Notes: generated by a model from the letters alone, not told the origin. 7,595 nucleotides of DNA from Lentisphaerota bacterium (GCA_012800625.1 JAAZIY010000266.1:1-7595), one strand, 5' to 3'; positions 1-7,114 are shown, counted from the first letter of the stretch. Program-made: numbers and translations.

Positions 1-13
1 GGGGGGGCTTTTA

Positions 14-57
14 CCCAGGGTGGCGCTCGGCTCCTGCGGAGCCTCGCTTACCCTGGG
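14..57. repeat. Large palindrome with nested hairpin
   Basis: An outer 8-bp stem, CCCAGGGT (14-21) with ACCCTGGG (50-57), encloses an inner 6-bp stem, GGCTCC (29-34) with GGAGCC (38-43), around a 3-base loop TGC. The outer arm runs straight into the ~85-bp repeat that follows, so this may be the left half of one larger repeat module. No T-run follows, so it does not look like an intrinsic terminator. Similar CCCAGGG/CCCTGGG palindromes are, from memory, common between genes in PVC-group genomes; that is recollection, not a search result. Confidence 0.7.
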
Positions 58-138
58 CTATATTAGGCTGCCCTTTCAGGGCACCATGTGACAGATTCTC
101 AAGAAAAAATTAAAATTTCAGCCAAAAACTGCGTTTTT
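54..138 (+). repeat. Left copy of ~85-bp inverted repeat
   Basis: From TGGGCT at 54 to GCGTTTTT ending at 138, this stretch matches the reverse complement of 7509-7595. The core hairpin TGCCCT-TTC-AGGGCA (69-83) followed by CACC is identical in both copies, and so is AAGAAAAAATT (101-111). Over the first ~67 aligned positions I count roughly 85% identity, falling afterwards but ending on a shared GCGTTTTT. A short reading frame from 88 (beginning MTDSQEKI) lies over the repeat; its counterpart in the right copy also reads TDSQEKI, so it follows the repeat and is not evidence of a gene. Confidence 0.8.
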
Positions 139-432
139 CAGGAGAATTTTACTTTTGTAGTTAACCAGCCCGGGCCAATACTACTGACAAAATCAGAATC
201 ATCTGATGAATTGTGCCGCAGAAACGAGTCGTTTTTTCCCTTGCCACAACTTAACTGTAAAACATTGTATCTTCTTGCGCCGTAGGCGCATAACCATGCT
301 TAACCCCAGGCTTTAGCCTGGGGTGCAGGCAGCCACAAAAACTGGCGCTTCGTAGAGGCGCTACTATCCCCCTGTTCGGACACACTAAATGTGCCCTTAC
401 CTTGTCTTAATATCCCCCTTACAAGGAACCAT
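139..432 (+). other. Gene-free leader region upstream of asnA
   Basis: No convincing coding sequence is visible. The stretch is AT-richer than the genes. It has a weak 5-bp inverted repeat ATCAG/CTGAT (192-207) and a weak AAACG/CGTTT hairpin running into six Ts (222-237) that might end an upstream gene outside the window. A poor promoter-like pair, TTGCCA (241-246) and TTGTAT (265-270), is too degenerate to call. The asnA ribosome binding site AAGGA (423-427) is at its end. If transcription starts near 275, the leader would contain all three hairpins at 276-361. Confidence 0.5.
276..361. repeat. Cluster of three hairpins before asnA
   Basis: Three perfect or near-perfect palindromes are packed into 86 bases. 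TGCGCC-GTA-GGCGCA lies at 276-290. CCCCAGGC-TTTA-GCCTGGGG lies at 304-323. GCGCTTC-GTA-GAGGCGC lies at 345-361, with one T-G pair. The first and third share the loop GTA and a GCGC base. None is followed by a T-run. They could be extragenic palindromic elements or structure in the asnA leader; the sequence alone does not decide. Confidence 0.65.
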
Positions 433-1476
433 ATGTCTTCGTTATACATACCACCAGGATATCAGCCTTTGCTTGACGAGTTGCAGACCGAGGACGCCAT
501 CGGCAAGATAAAGCGGCATTTTCAGAACAACCTCGCCTTTGAACTCAACCTGCGCCGGGTCACCGCCCCTCTGTTTGTCTTGCAGGGCACCGGTATCAAC
601 GACGACCTCAACGGCGTCGAGCGCCCGGTCTCTTTCGAGATACTGGCCATGCAGCAGTCCAGAGCCGAAATCGTGCATTCCCTGGCAAAATGGAAACGCC
701 TCAAGCTGGGCAAGCTGCGCGCAAACCCCGGAGAAGGCATCTACACCGACATGAACGCCATACGCCCCGACGAAGAGAACCTGGACAATATACACTCCAT
801 CTACGTGGACCAGTGGGACTGGGAAAAAGTCATGCGCGAAGACGAACGACACCTGGACTATCTGAAGCAGAGCGTGCGACGCATCTACTACGCCATACGC
901 CGCACTGAACGCTATATCTGCCAAGACTACCCAAGGCTCAAACCCTTTCTGCCCGAAAAAATCGAATTCATACACTCCGAGGACCTGGAGCGGCAATACC
1001 CGAAGCTGAGCGCCAAGCAGCGCGAGGACGCCGTCACCAAGGAGCATGGCGCCGTTTTTATCATCGGCATAGGCGGCACTCTGCCCATCAGCGGCAAATC
1101 GCATGACGGACGCGCGCCGGACTACGACGACTGGTCCACGCCCACTCTGCCAGGCTACAAAGGCCTTAACGGCGACCTGCTGGTATACAACCCCATACTA
1201 AAGCAGGCCCTGGAGTTGTCCTCCATGGGTATCAGGGTGGATAAAAAAGCCCTGCTCGAGCAGTTAAAGCAGCGCGGCGAAGAACAGCGCCTCGAGCTGA
1301 AATGGCACAAGGCTCTGCTCGACGGCGAAATGCCCTTGAGCATAGGCGGCGGCATAGGGCAGTCCAGGCTCTGCATGCTCTATTTGCAAAAAGCACATAT
1401 TGGCGAGATTCAGGCCAGCCTCTGGCCTGCGGAGATCAAACAACGCTGCCGCGAAAACCATATACCCCTGCTCTAG
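433..1476 (+). CDS. asnA: Aspartate--ammonia ligase (AsnA)
   Basis: Makes L-asparagine from L-aspartate and ammonia with ATP going to AMP and PPi, in the cytoplasm; unlike AsnB it does not use glutamine. The 347-residue product resembles E. coli AsnA (about 330 residues) along its whole length and has the class II aminoacyl-tRNA-synthetase-like fold of that family. Recognisable blocks include VHSLAKWKR (81-89, Lys86), GEGIYTDMNAIRPDE (100-114, Arg111), YVDQWDWEKVM (124-134), RAPDYDDWSTP (227-237), NGDLLVYNP (246-254), ELSSMGIRVD (261-270) and GGGIGQSR (305-312, Arg312). ATG 433 is chosen because AAGGA sits 5 bases upstream and the family begins near here. An in-frame GTG at 391 would add 14 residues but lacks a good ribosome site. 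mnmE follows after 15 bases. The hairpins upstream could affect expression; no known regulator site is recognised. Confidence 0.97.
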   Translation: MSSLYIPPGYQPLLDELQTEDAIGKIKRHFQNNLAFELNLRRVTAPLFVLQGTGINDDLNGVERPVSFEILAMQQSRAEIVHSLAKWKRLKLGKLRANPGEGIYTDMNAIRPDEENLDNIHSIYVDQWDWEKVMREDERHLDYLKQSVRRIYYAIRRTERYICQDYPRLKPFLPEKIEFIHSEDLERQYPKLSAKQREDAVTKEHGAVFIIGIGGTLPISGKSHDGRAPDYDDWSTPTLPGYKGLNGDLLVYNPILKQALELSSMGIRVDKKALLEQLKQRGEEQRLELKWHKALLDGEMPLSIGGGIGQSRLCMLYLQKAHIGEIQASLWPAEIKQRCRENHIPLL

Positions 1477-1491
1477 CCGACGAGTCTCTGC

Positions 1492-2862
1492 ATGAATCAA
1501 TTTGAAGACAGCATCTGCGCGCCGGCCACTGCTCTGGGCGGTGCGCTGAGCATTATCCGTATCTCCGGCCCTGACGCGATTGCTTTGGCCGCTGCGCTTT
1601 GGCGCGGGCGCCTGGCCCTTGCCGAGCTGCCCGCCCGTTATCTGGCTCTAGGCTCGCTACACGGCGCGGATGGCTCTCTCATCGACCGTCAGTGTTTAGC
1701 GGTGCGCATGCCTGGGCCGCACAGCTATACCGGCGAGGATATGGTGGAGCTGCATTGCCACGGCGGCGCCCTGGCTCTGCGCCTGACACTGCAAAGCCTG
1801 CAGACGCAGGGCTGCCGTCTGGCCGAACCTGGCGAATTCACCAAACGCGCTTTTCTTAACGGCAAACTGGACCTGAGCCAGGCCGAGGCGGTGGCCGAGC
1901 TTATCAGCGCCGGCTCCGAAAAAGCCTTGAACCTGGCAAATGCGCAGCTGGAAGGAAGCTTCGGCAGGCAGACCCGCCGCGAATACAAGCATATCATGCA
2001 GATGCTGGTGGAAATCGAGTCCAGGCTGGACTTTCCGGAAGAGGACTTGGACCTGGACTGGCTTAGCCCGCAGCAACTGCAAGAGGATATCGAAAACATG
2101 GCGCGGCGCCTGGAAAAGATGGCTGCCGGCAGACGCCAGGGCGAGATACTGCGACATGGAATCAGCCTGGTTATCGCCGGCCCGCCCAATGTGGGCAAGT
2201 CCAGTCTGCTTAATGCCATTCTGGGACAGGAGCGCGCCATAGTCAGCGAGCTGCCCGGTACCACCCGGGACAGCATCGAGGCAGGCCTCAGCCTGCGCGG
2301 CATCCCCATACGCCTCATTGACACTGCCGGACTGCGCCGCGGCGGCGACCCCATCGAGCGCATCGGAATGCAGCGCAGCCGCAACAGCATGGCCGCTGCG
2401 GATATTATCTTCTGGGTGATGGACGCTAGCCTGCCACTGCCTGAACAGCTCGATGACGCAGAGCTGCCGCCCGACAAAGTCATCTATGTGGCTAATAAAA
2501 TGGACCGCCTGCCCAGCCCGCCGCCCAACAATCCCGGCAAATTTTCACAGGGCGAGCTTTTCTATACCTGCGCCTTGGACGGCACCGGCCTCGAAGAGCT
2601 CTATGAGGGCTTGGAAGCAAGGGTCTGGCAGGGAACCGAAAACCAGCCCGATGAATTTTGTCTTAGCGCCCGGCACGCCGACTGTCTGCAAAAAGCCCGG
2701 CTCGAGTTGCTGGCGGGCGCCGCTCAGCTCGAAGTACAGGCCTGGGAGCTGGCCGCCGCAAATCTGCGCCTGGCTCTGGCGCAAGTAGGCGAAATCACCG
2801 GAGAGCAGGTCTCCGAGCAGATACTGCAAGGCATATTCGCAAAATTCTGCATAGGCAAATAA
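1492..2862 (+). CDS. mnmE: tRNA uridine-5-carboxymethylaminomethyl modification GTPase MnmE
   Basis: With partner MnmG, MnmE installs (carboxymethyl)aminomethyl groups at C5 of wobble uridine 34 in a set of tRNAs, using a folate one-carbon unit and GTP hydrolysis. The 456-residue length is normal. The N-terminal folate-binding domain spans roughly residues 4-120. A helical domain flanks an inserted Ras-like G domain with G1 GPPNVGKS (230-237), G2 PGTTRD (255-260), G3 DTAG (277-280) and G4 NKMD (335-338). The catalytic Glu after G3 corresponds to Glu289 in PIERIG. The protein ends in FCIGK, preserving the C-terminal C(I/L/V)GK motif whose Cys453 is conserved. All key residues are present. Start ATG 1492 gives the usual N-terminus (DSICAPATALGGALSIIRISGPDA), although its ribosome site is weak (GAG at 1482-1484), suggesting translational coupling to asnA. 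No mnmG is in the window. Confidence 0.98.
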   Translation: MNQFEDSICAPATALGGALSIIRISGPDAIALAAALWRGRLALAELPARYLALGSLHGADGSLIDRQCLAVRMPGPHSYTGEDMVELHCHGGALALRLTLQSLQTQGCRLAEPGEFTKRAFLNGKLDLSQAEAVAELISAGSEKALNLANAQLEGSFGRQTRREYKHIMQMLVEIESRLDFPEEDLDLDWLSPQQLQEDIENMARRLEKMAAGRRQGEILRHGISLVIAGPPNVGKSSLLNAILGQERAIVSELPGTTRDSIEAGLSLRGIPIRLIDTAGLRRGGDPIERIGMQRSRNSMAAADIIFWVMDASLPLPEQLDDAELPPDKVIYVANKMDRLPSPPPNNPGKFSQGELFYTCALDGTGLEELYEGLEARVWQGTENQPDEFCLSARHADCLQKARLELLAGAAQLEVQAWELAAANLRLALAQVGEITGEQVSEQILQGIFAKFCIGK

Positions 2863-2870
2863 ACCAGAAA

Positions 2871-2920
2871 CCTTAGTGTGTCTTTGTGTGCCTTCGTGCC
2901 CCTTCGTGCGTCTTCGTGTC
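2871..2920. repeat. Five-unit 10-bp tandem repeat, array A
   Basis: Five successive 10-base units lie end to end: CCTTAGTGTG, TCTTTGTGTG, CCTTCGTGCC, CCTTCGTGCG and TCTTCGTGTC. They begin 8 bases after the mnmE stop. The consensus CCTTCGTGTC is the reverse complement of the unit at 5817 and 7391, so this is the same family in the opposite orientation. No terminator is seen between mnmE and rpoZ; this array occupies that position. Confidence 0.85.
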
Positions 2921-2943
2921 CTCCCCCTTGCCTGGGACCAGGG

Positions 2944-2972
2944 TTCGCAATTTGCTTGTTTTGTATTATATT
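2944..2972 (+). promoter_or_regulatory. Possible sigma-70-type promoter for rpoZ
   Basis: TTCGCA (2944-2949, 4 of 6 to TTGACA) is separated by 17 bases from TATATT (2967-2972, 5 of 6 to TATAAT) in an AT-rich pocket. Transcription would begin near 2979, leaving a ~30-base leader with a TTGAGGT ribosome site (2996-3002) before ATG 3009. This would let rpoZ be expressed independently of asnA-mnmE. The -35 match is only moderate. Confidence 0.35.
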
Positions 2973-3008
2973 ACATTTTTCCTTTCACGTTCAGCTTGAG
3001 GTTACTAT

Positions 3009-3218
3009 ATGAACGAAGAATATCTTTCCCGTGCCCGAGCCAAGGTGCGCGATGTGCGTCTTTTCATCAATGGCGTCTCCAAACGCGCCAGTCAGCTTTC
3101 CAAGGGCAATCGCCGTCTGGTGCCCACGCTGCCCGATGACGACCGCTCCAACCTGGATATCGCCCTGCTCGAAGTGGCCGAGGGCAAGGTCATTATCAAG
3201 GCCGAAGACGAAAAATAG
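3009..3218 (+). CDS. rpoZ: Putative RNA polymerase omega subunit
   Basis: Codes for 69 residues. The middle and C-terminal parts follow the omega-subunit pattern: a helix with VSKRASQLSKGNRRLV (23-38), equivalent to the conserved AARRARQ-x-G-x-LV segment, then LDIALLEVAEGKV (49-61), equivalent to the IALREIEEG block. Omega binds beta-prime and helps core polymerase assemble. The protein is shorter than E. coli omega (about 91 residues), mainly from lacking a long C-terminal tail, and the usual N-terminal 'NRFDLVL' is replaced by VRDVRLFINGV. Start ATG 3009 has GAGG (2998-3001) 7 bases upstream. A strong intrinsic terminator follows, so the gene can act as a stand-alone or end-of-operon unit. 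If it is not omega, it is an unassigned small, charged, cytoplasmic protein; the match is by eye. Confidence 0.72.
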   Translation: MNEEYLSRARAKVRDVRLFINGVSKRASQLSKGNRRLVPTLPDDDRSNLDIALLEVAEGKVIIKAEDEK

Positions 3219-3256
3219 ACTCTAACGCCAACACCCAGGTTTTTCAAGACCAATTT

Positions 3257-3285
3257 AGCCCATCTTTTATATGATGGGCTTTTTT
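3257..3285 (+). terminator. Intrinsic terminator after rpoZ
   Basis: A perfect 8-bp stem, AGCCCATC (3257-3264) with GATGGGCT (3273-3280), closes an 8-base AT loop and is followed by a run of six Ts (3280-3285). It lies 38 bases after the rpoZ stop and separates asnA-mnmE-rpoZ from the transporter gene. Confidence 0.88.
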
Positions 3286-3331
3286 ATTAATCCGCGTTTT
3301 ATTTTTTCCCCAGGGTTTTTCGTCTGTCGTC

Positions 3332-4708
3332 ATGCTCAATGCGCCCAGCCAGATACCCGCTGCCAGTAGCAGCTCTGCCGTCGTTCTCGGCAAGAGTCAG
3401 CGTTCCTACGCCTTGGCTTTATTTTCTTTGGCTGTGCTGATATATTTCGTTGTCAACATACAGCGTGTTGCCATACCCGGTCAGATATTCAACGAGCTGC
3501 AGAGCGATCTGCGCATCTCCGCCAGCGCGGTCAGCACCCTGGGCGCCACCTTTATGTATATCTATGCCGCCACGCAGCTGCTGGCCGGTCTGCTGGTGGA
3601 CAAGTACGGCGGCATGCGAGTGATGTTTTGCGGCAGCATCCTCATGGCCATAGGCTCGATACTGTTTCCGCTCTCGCAGAGCCTGGGCACGCTTCTGCTC
3701 AGCCGTATGCTGCTGGGTCTGGGCTGCGGCACGGCCTATCTAAGTATAGTGAAGGAGTCCGACCGTCTTTTCAGCCATAATTTCACCCAAGTCATGGGTC
3801 TGGTGATCTCGCTGGGCTATTTTGGCGGAGTTGTGGGCACGCTGCCCCTGGCCAAATCGGTGCATTACATAGGCTGGCGCCAGACCCTGCTGCTGATTGC
3901 CCTGGCCACCGCCCTCACAGTGGTCATTATCGCCCTTATCTGGCGGCGCTGCCCCAAACCGGAACCGCTAGGCGGCAGGCTCAGCCTGCAACCCTATATG
4001 CATGGTTTCAGAGTGCGGACCAACCTGATCAACCTAAGCTCATATGCGGTCAACTTCGCCATATACTACGTCATATTAACGGTTTTCGGCAGAAAATTCC
4101 TCGAGGACATCGCCGGTCTCAGTCCGGATGCGGCGGCCTTCTGCTGCACCATGATGGTGGTGCTCTCCGCGCTTCTGAACCAATTTGTCGGCATACTCTG
4201 CGCCTACACCGGCAATTTGCGCCTGCCGTATTACCGCAGCCTGAATCTATTACCCTTCATCGCCTGCAGCATGCTGGTATTTGGCATGCTTTTCAAAGGC
4301 AGCGGCCCGGGCTGGGGGGCCTTCTTTGTGGCCGCCTTCATCATTATCAGCATGACCTCGGGCTTCACACCCATCACAAATGCAATGGCAAGGGAAAGCA
4401 ATCCGCCGGGCAGCACCGGGGTGGCAGTGGGAATTACTAATTTCGCGGCATATATTATGGTGGCTTTGCTGAGCAATGTCTCCGGACTGGTGCTGGACCT
4501 TTTTAAGGGCGGGGCGCTCGAAATCGAGGGCAGGCTAGTCTATCCGGCGGCGGCGTACCTTTGCCTGTACACGCTTTTTTTGCTCATCAGCGTTTTTACT
4601 TTTCGTATTTCCCTGGCTTATCCGGAGAGCGCCGGGCGAAATATCTATGCCGGGCGTATGCGTGTGCAGCAGATCACCCGCTTTATCAAAATAAGGCTTT
4701 ACGAGTAG
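3332..4708 (+). CDS. Major facilitator superfamily (MFS) transporter
   Basis: A 458-residue inner-membrane protein with about twelve hydrophobic helices, roughly at 26-45, 67-88, 95-115, 118-140, 153-173, 184-204, then a cytoplasmic loop (205-230), and 233-254, 266-290, 304-321, 327-346, 363-388 and 404-425. The MFS motif A appears as GLLVDKYGGMRVM (86-98) between helices 2 and 3, followed by the helix-4 region SRMLLGLGCG (124-133). This is a secondary carrier architecture; the substrate cannot be read from the sequence. ATG 3332 is the only plausible start before helix 1, but it has no proper ribosome site: the nearest AGGG (3312-3315) is 16 bases away. The next gene follows after 44 bases without a terminator, so the two may be co-transcribed. 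The Ser/Ala-rich N-terminus (11-18) is probably a cytoplasmic tail. Confidence 0.92.
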   Translation: MLNAPSQIPAASSSSAVVLGKSQRSYALALFSLAVLIYFVVNIQRVAIPGQIFNELQSDLRISASAVSTLGATFMYIYAATQLLAGLLVDKYGGMRVMFCGSILMAIGSILFPLSQSLGTLLLSRMLLGLGCGTAYLSIVKESDRLFSHNFTQVMGLVISLGYFGGVVGTLPLAKSVHYIGWRQTLLLIALATALTVVIIALIWRRCPKPEPLGGRLSLQPYMHGFRVRTNLINLSSYAVNFAIYYVILTVFGRKFLEDIAGLSPDAAAFCCTMMVVLSALLNQFVGILCAYTGNLRLPYYRSLNLLPFIACSMLVFGMLFKGSGPGWGAFFVAAFIIISMTSGFTPITNAMARESNPPGSTGVAVGITNFAAYIMVALLSNVSGLVLDLFKGGALEIEGRLVYPAAAYLCLYTLFLLISVFTFRISLAYPESAGRNIYAGRMRVQQITRFIKIRLYE

Positions 4709-4752
4709 CAACAAAGACGGCAAAGGCAAAGCGATTTGGTGAGAATATATTT

Positions 4753-5802
4753 ATGGAAGACTTGCTGGACAAGGCGGAAAGCAAAACCCTAGGTAATTGC
4801 CTGGTTGTGGGCGGCGGCGGCTTTCTGGGCAGCCATATCGTGCGCCGCCTGCTGGAGCGGGCAGAAAAAGTCAGCGTATTCGGACGCCGCCAGTATGCGC
4901 CGCTGACGGCGCAGGGAGTCTGCTGCATACAGGGCGACATAGTCAATCAGGCCGACATTATCGCTGCCTGCCAGGGCATGGACACGGTTTTTCACACCGC
5001 CTCCCTGAGCCATATGTGGGGCCGGCGCGAGCTGCTCTACCAGGTCAATGTGGAGGGTTGCGCCAATGTCATCAAGGCCTGCCGGGAAAACTGCGTGCGC
5101 CGCCTGGTCTACACCAGCTCGCCCAGCGTAGTCATAGGAGAGGAGAACATCGTCAACGGCGATGAAAGCCTGCCCTACCCCAAGCAGTACACGGCAGACT
5201 ATCCGCACAGCAAGAGCCTGGCCGAACAACTGGTGCTCGCCGCCAATAACCGTCCGGACAAAAAACCGCGGCACTGCCAGGAAACACTGCTTACCTGCGC
5301 CATCAGACCGCATCTAATCCTGGGGCCGGAAGACCCGCATATATTGCCGCGCCTGCGCCATGCCGCCAAAAAACGACGCCTGCGCCAGATCGGGAACGGA
5401 CGCAACCAGATCACCATCACGCAGGTGGAAAACGCGGCTCATGCACATATCCTGGCGGCAGTGGAACTGGCCGGACAGAAGCGCTGCGCCGGAAAAGCAT
5501 ACTTTATCGGCGACAGCGAGCCGATTTATCTCTGGCCCTGGCTGAATGAACTGCTGGCGCTCTGGGGACTGCCACAGATTAAAAAACGGGTGTCCTGGGG
5601 CATGAGTCGCAGCCTGGCACTGGTTTCCGAGGCCCTGCATCATTTCATGCCCTGGCTGGGCGAGCCTTTTATGACTGCATTCGTGGTGGACCAGCTGGCG
5701 CGCTCGCACTCCTTCTCGCATCAGGCAGCCAGCCGGGACTTTGGTTATGAACCCGTCGTGTCACCCGAAGAGGCCCTGCAAAAACTGGCGGAATGGAAGT
5801 AA
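4753..5802 (+). CDS. NAD(P)-dependent extended SDR, OleD / 3-beta-HSD-like
   Basis: A 349-residue Rossmann-fold oxidoreductase of the extended short-chain dehydrogenase family. Visible features are the nucleotide-binding GGGGFLG (20-26) after LVV, Arg45-Arg46 after strand 2 (suggesting but not proving NADPH), GDI (61-63), VFHTAS (79-84), YTSSPSV (120-126, catalytic Ser) and the YxxxK pair in YPHSK (Tyr150, Lys154). The order and spacing, including the W-G after VFHTAS and the AGKAYFI-GDSEPI block near the C-terminal third, resemble OleD, the 2-alkyl-3-oxoalkanoate reductase of long-chain olefin synthesis, and sterol dehydrogenases of the NSDHL type. oleA, oleB and oleC are absent here, so the substrate is uncertain. 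ATG 4753 is preferred, with GGTGA (4738-4742) 10 bases upstream; longer forms would overlap the transporter gene. It is likely co-transcribed with its neighbours. Confidence 0.85.
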   Translation: MEDLLDKAESKTLGNCLVVGGGGFLGSHIVRRLLERAEKVSVFGRRQYAPLTAQGVCCIQGDIVNQADIIAACQGMDTVFHTASLSHMWGRRELLYQVNVEGCANVIKACRENCVRRLVYTSSPSVVIGEENIVNGDESLPYPKQYTADYPHSKSLAEQLVLAANNRPDKKPRHCQETLLTCAIRPHLILGPEDPHILPRLRHAAKKRRLRQIGNGRNQITITQVENAAHAHILAAVELAGQKRCAGKAYFIGDSEPIYLWPWLNELLALWGLPQIKKRVSWGMSRSLALVSEALHHFMPWLGEPFMTAFVVDQLARSHSFSHQAASRDFGYEPVVSPEEALQKLAEWK

Positions 5803-5816
5803 GCTGACTGAGGAAA

Positions 5817-5844
5817 GACACCAAGGCACACGAAGATTTGAAGG
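5817..5844. repeat. 10-bp tandem repeat, array B (short)
   Basis: Two clear units, GACACCAAGG (5817-5826) and CACACGAAGA (5827-5836), are followed by a decayed third, TTTGAAGG (5837-5844). The array fills most of the 64-base gap between the reductase stop and the peptidase start and has the same orientation as 7391-7430. It ends 12 bases before the peptidase ribosome site. Confidence 0.72.
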
Positions 5845-5866
5845 GTTAAAAACTACAGGAGTACTC

Positions 5867-7045
5867 ATGAATCGTTCCAAGCTTTGCGCCGCTTTGCGCG
5901 CTCACATGCTCAATTTTTGTCTGCGTCAGGGCAGTCGTCATGTCGGTTCGGAAGGCGAAAAATCCGCCGCCGATTACATCGAGGCGCAATTTTCCCGCAT
6001 GGGCTATGCTCCGCGCCGGGACTATTATGCGGTCACTGGCTGGGAGCTGGAGCGCTTCGAGCTTTTCAACCTGGACCAGGGCGAGATTGTGCCGGCGGCC
6101 ACGCCTTGTTTCTTCTCGCCCAGCGCCGAGATCGAGGGAGAGCTGCTCTGGCTGCGAGCCGGGGAGCTGGGCAGACTGGAACAGCTTGGCGTGCAAGGCC
6201 GGCTTTGCTTTATCGAGAGCTGGTCTGAGGGCGGCGACATAGCCGGGCGCAATCAGATCGCGGAGCATCTCGACGCGCTTGGCGCGGCAGGCGCCATTTT
6301 CATCAGTGACAGCCTTACTCACGGCGCTATGGCGCCCAGCAGCAAGATACAGCGTTCGCCCGGTTTGCGCCATCTCGGCGCGGCGGCGGTTGCTCAGGAG
6401 GGCGCCCTTTACCTGGCCGCGCGCAAGCAGGAGCACTACCGCCTGCATATCAAATCGCGACTGTTCAATCATCAGTCATGCAATATAGTGGCAAGCCTGC
6501 CAGGCAAGCCAGGCACCGGAAAAGGGGTTTTCGGCGCGCATTATGATACCGCGCCACTAACCCAGGGCGCCCTGGACAATGCCAGCGGCACCGCCATACT
6601 GCTGGAAGTCGCAGCCCTGATGGCAGAGCTTAAAACCGATCTCGAGCTGGATTTCGCGGCATTCTCCGGAGAAGAATACTGCCTGGACGGCATACAGCTG
6701 GGCAGCGGCGACTACTGCAAAAGAAACCAGGAGGCCGACCTGCGCTGGTTTGTCAACTTTGACCATGCCGGCGGCAAAATAGCCATGCCCCAACTTTATA
6801 TTGGCAGAGCGGATAAACTGCCCAAGCTCAAACCCTACAAAATCCCCTTCGCCCCGGTCAACCTGGGCGGCGATACGCGCCCCTTCGACCAGGCCGGCAT
6901 ACCCACCCTGTGGTACGGCGAAGAAGACCCGTTCAGGCTCTTTCACACCGAATATGACCGCCTGGATACCATAGACTACGAGCGCATGGCAGACTTTGTC
7001 GAAGACGCCATGCACATAGTGCCACAGCTGCTGGCCGGAAACTAA
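5867..7045 (+). CDS. M28-family zinc metallopeptidase with PA-like insert
   Basis: A 392-residue predicted aminopeptidase. The C-terminal catalytic domain (about 200-390) carries the di-zinc set of family M28 in order: His225 in GAHYDT, bridging Asp237 in LDNASG, Glu269-Glu270 in FSGEE (general base and ligand), Asp299 in NFDHAG and His360 in LFHTEYD. All are intact, so an active enzyme is expected. Residues ~85-185, with a hydrophobic GAAGAIFI segment, look like a protease-associated (PA) domain. The N-terminus (GSRHVGSEGEKSAADYI, 22-38) matches the usual start of the peptidase fold. No signal peptide or membrane segment is seen, so it is probably cytoplasmic and would trim amino acids from peptides; the substrate is unknown. 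ATG 5867 is chosen because AGGAG (5857-5861) lies 5 bases upstream; an upstream extension would overlap the reductase gene. Confidence 0.92.
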   Translation: MNRSKLCAALRAHMLNFCLRQGSRHVGSEGEKSAADYIEAQFSRMGYAPRRDYYAVTGWELERFELFNLDQGEIVPAATPCFFSPSAEIEGELLWLRAGELGRLEQLGVQGRLCFIESWSEGGDIAGRNQIAEHLDALGAAGAIFISDSLTHGAMAPSSKIQRSPGLRHLGAAAVAQEGALYLAARKQEHYRLHIKSRLFNHQSCNIVASLPGKPGTGKGVFGAHYDTAPLTQGALDNASGTAILLEVAALMAELKTDLELDFAAFSGEEYCLDGIQLGSGDYCKRNQEADLRWFVNFDHAGGKIAMPQLYIGRADKLPKLKPYKIPFAPVNLGGDTRPFDQAGIPTLWYGEEDPFRLFHTEYDRLDTIDYERMADFVEDAMHIVPQLLAGN

Positions 7046-7086
7046 TTGAACAAGGAGGCGACCTTGTATTATTTGCAGCCTTTGGT

Positions 7087-7114
7087 TTGACAATTTTGCT
7101 AGCCGCACTATGTT
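7087..7114 (+). promoter_or_regulatory. Promoter of the tRNA-Gln gene
   Basis: A perfect -35 box TTGACA (7087-7092) is followed after 16 bases by TATGTT (7109-7114, 4 of 6 to TATAAT). Initiation would fall near 7121, about 10 bases before the mature tRNA. The position and the perfect -35 box make this the best promoter in the window. Confidence 0.7.

Noticed and set aside
222..237. AAACG/CGTTT hairpin with six Ts as a terminator
   Set aside because: Only a 5-bp AT-rich stem; too weak to call without knowing whether a gene lies upstream of the window.
88..285. 65-residue frame on the + strand starting MTDSQEKI
   Set aside because: Its N-terminal part lies over the left repeat copy, and the right copy yields the same TDSQEKI string. 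Base composition is intergenic and there is no ribosome site.
391..432. GTG start for asnA adding 14 residues
   Set aside because: The added residues are not family-like and ATG 433 has a well-spaced AAGGA.
442..1104. 220-residue minus-strand frame inside asnA
   Set aside because: Shadow of asnA in GC-rich DNA; no recognisable motif, and the + strand frame is certain.
1725..2483. 252-residue minus-strand frame inside mnmE
   Set aside because: Ser/Arg-rich composition typical of an antisense shadow; mnmE on the + strand is certain.
2871..2920. CRISPR array
   Set aside because: The unit is 10 bases with no spacers, and no cas gene is present.
2876..3139. 87-residue frame starting MCLCVPSCPFVRL
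   Set aside because: Translation of the 10-bp repeat array followed by an out-of-frame read of rpoZ.
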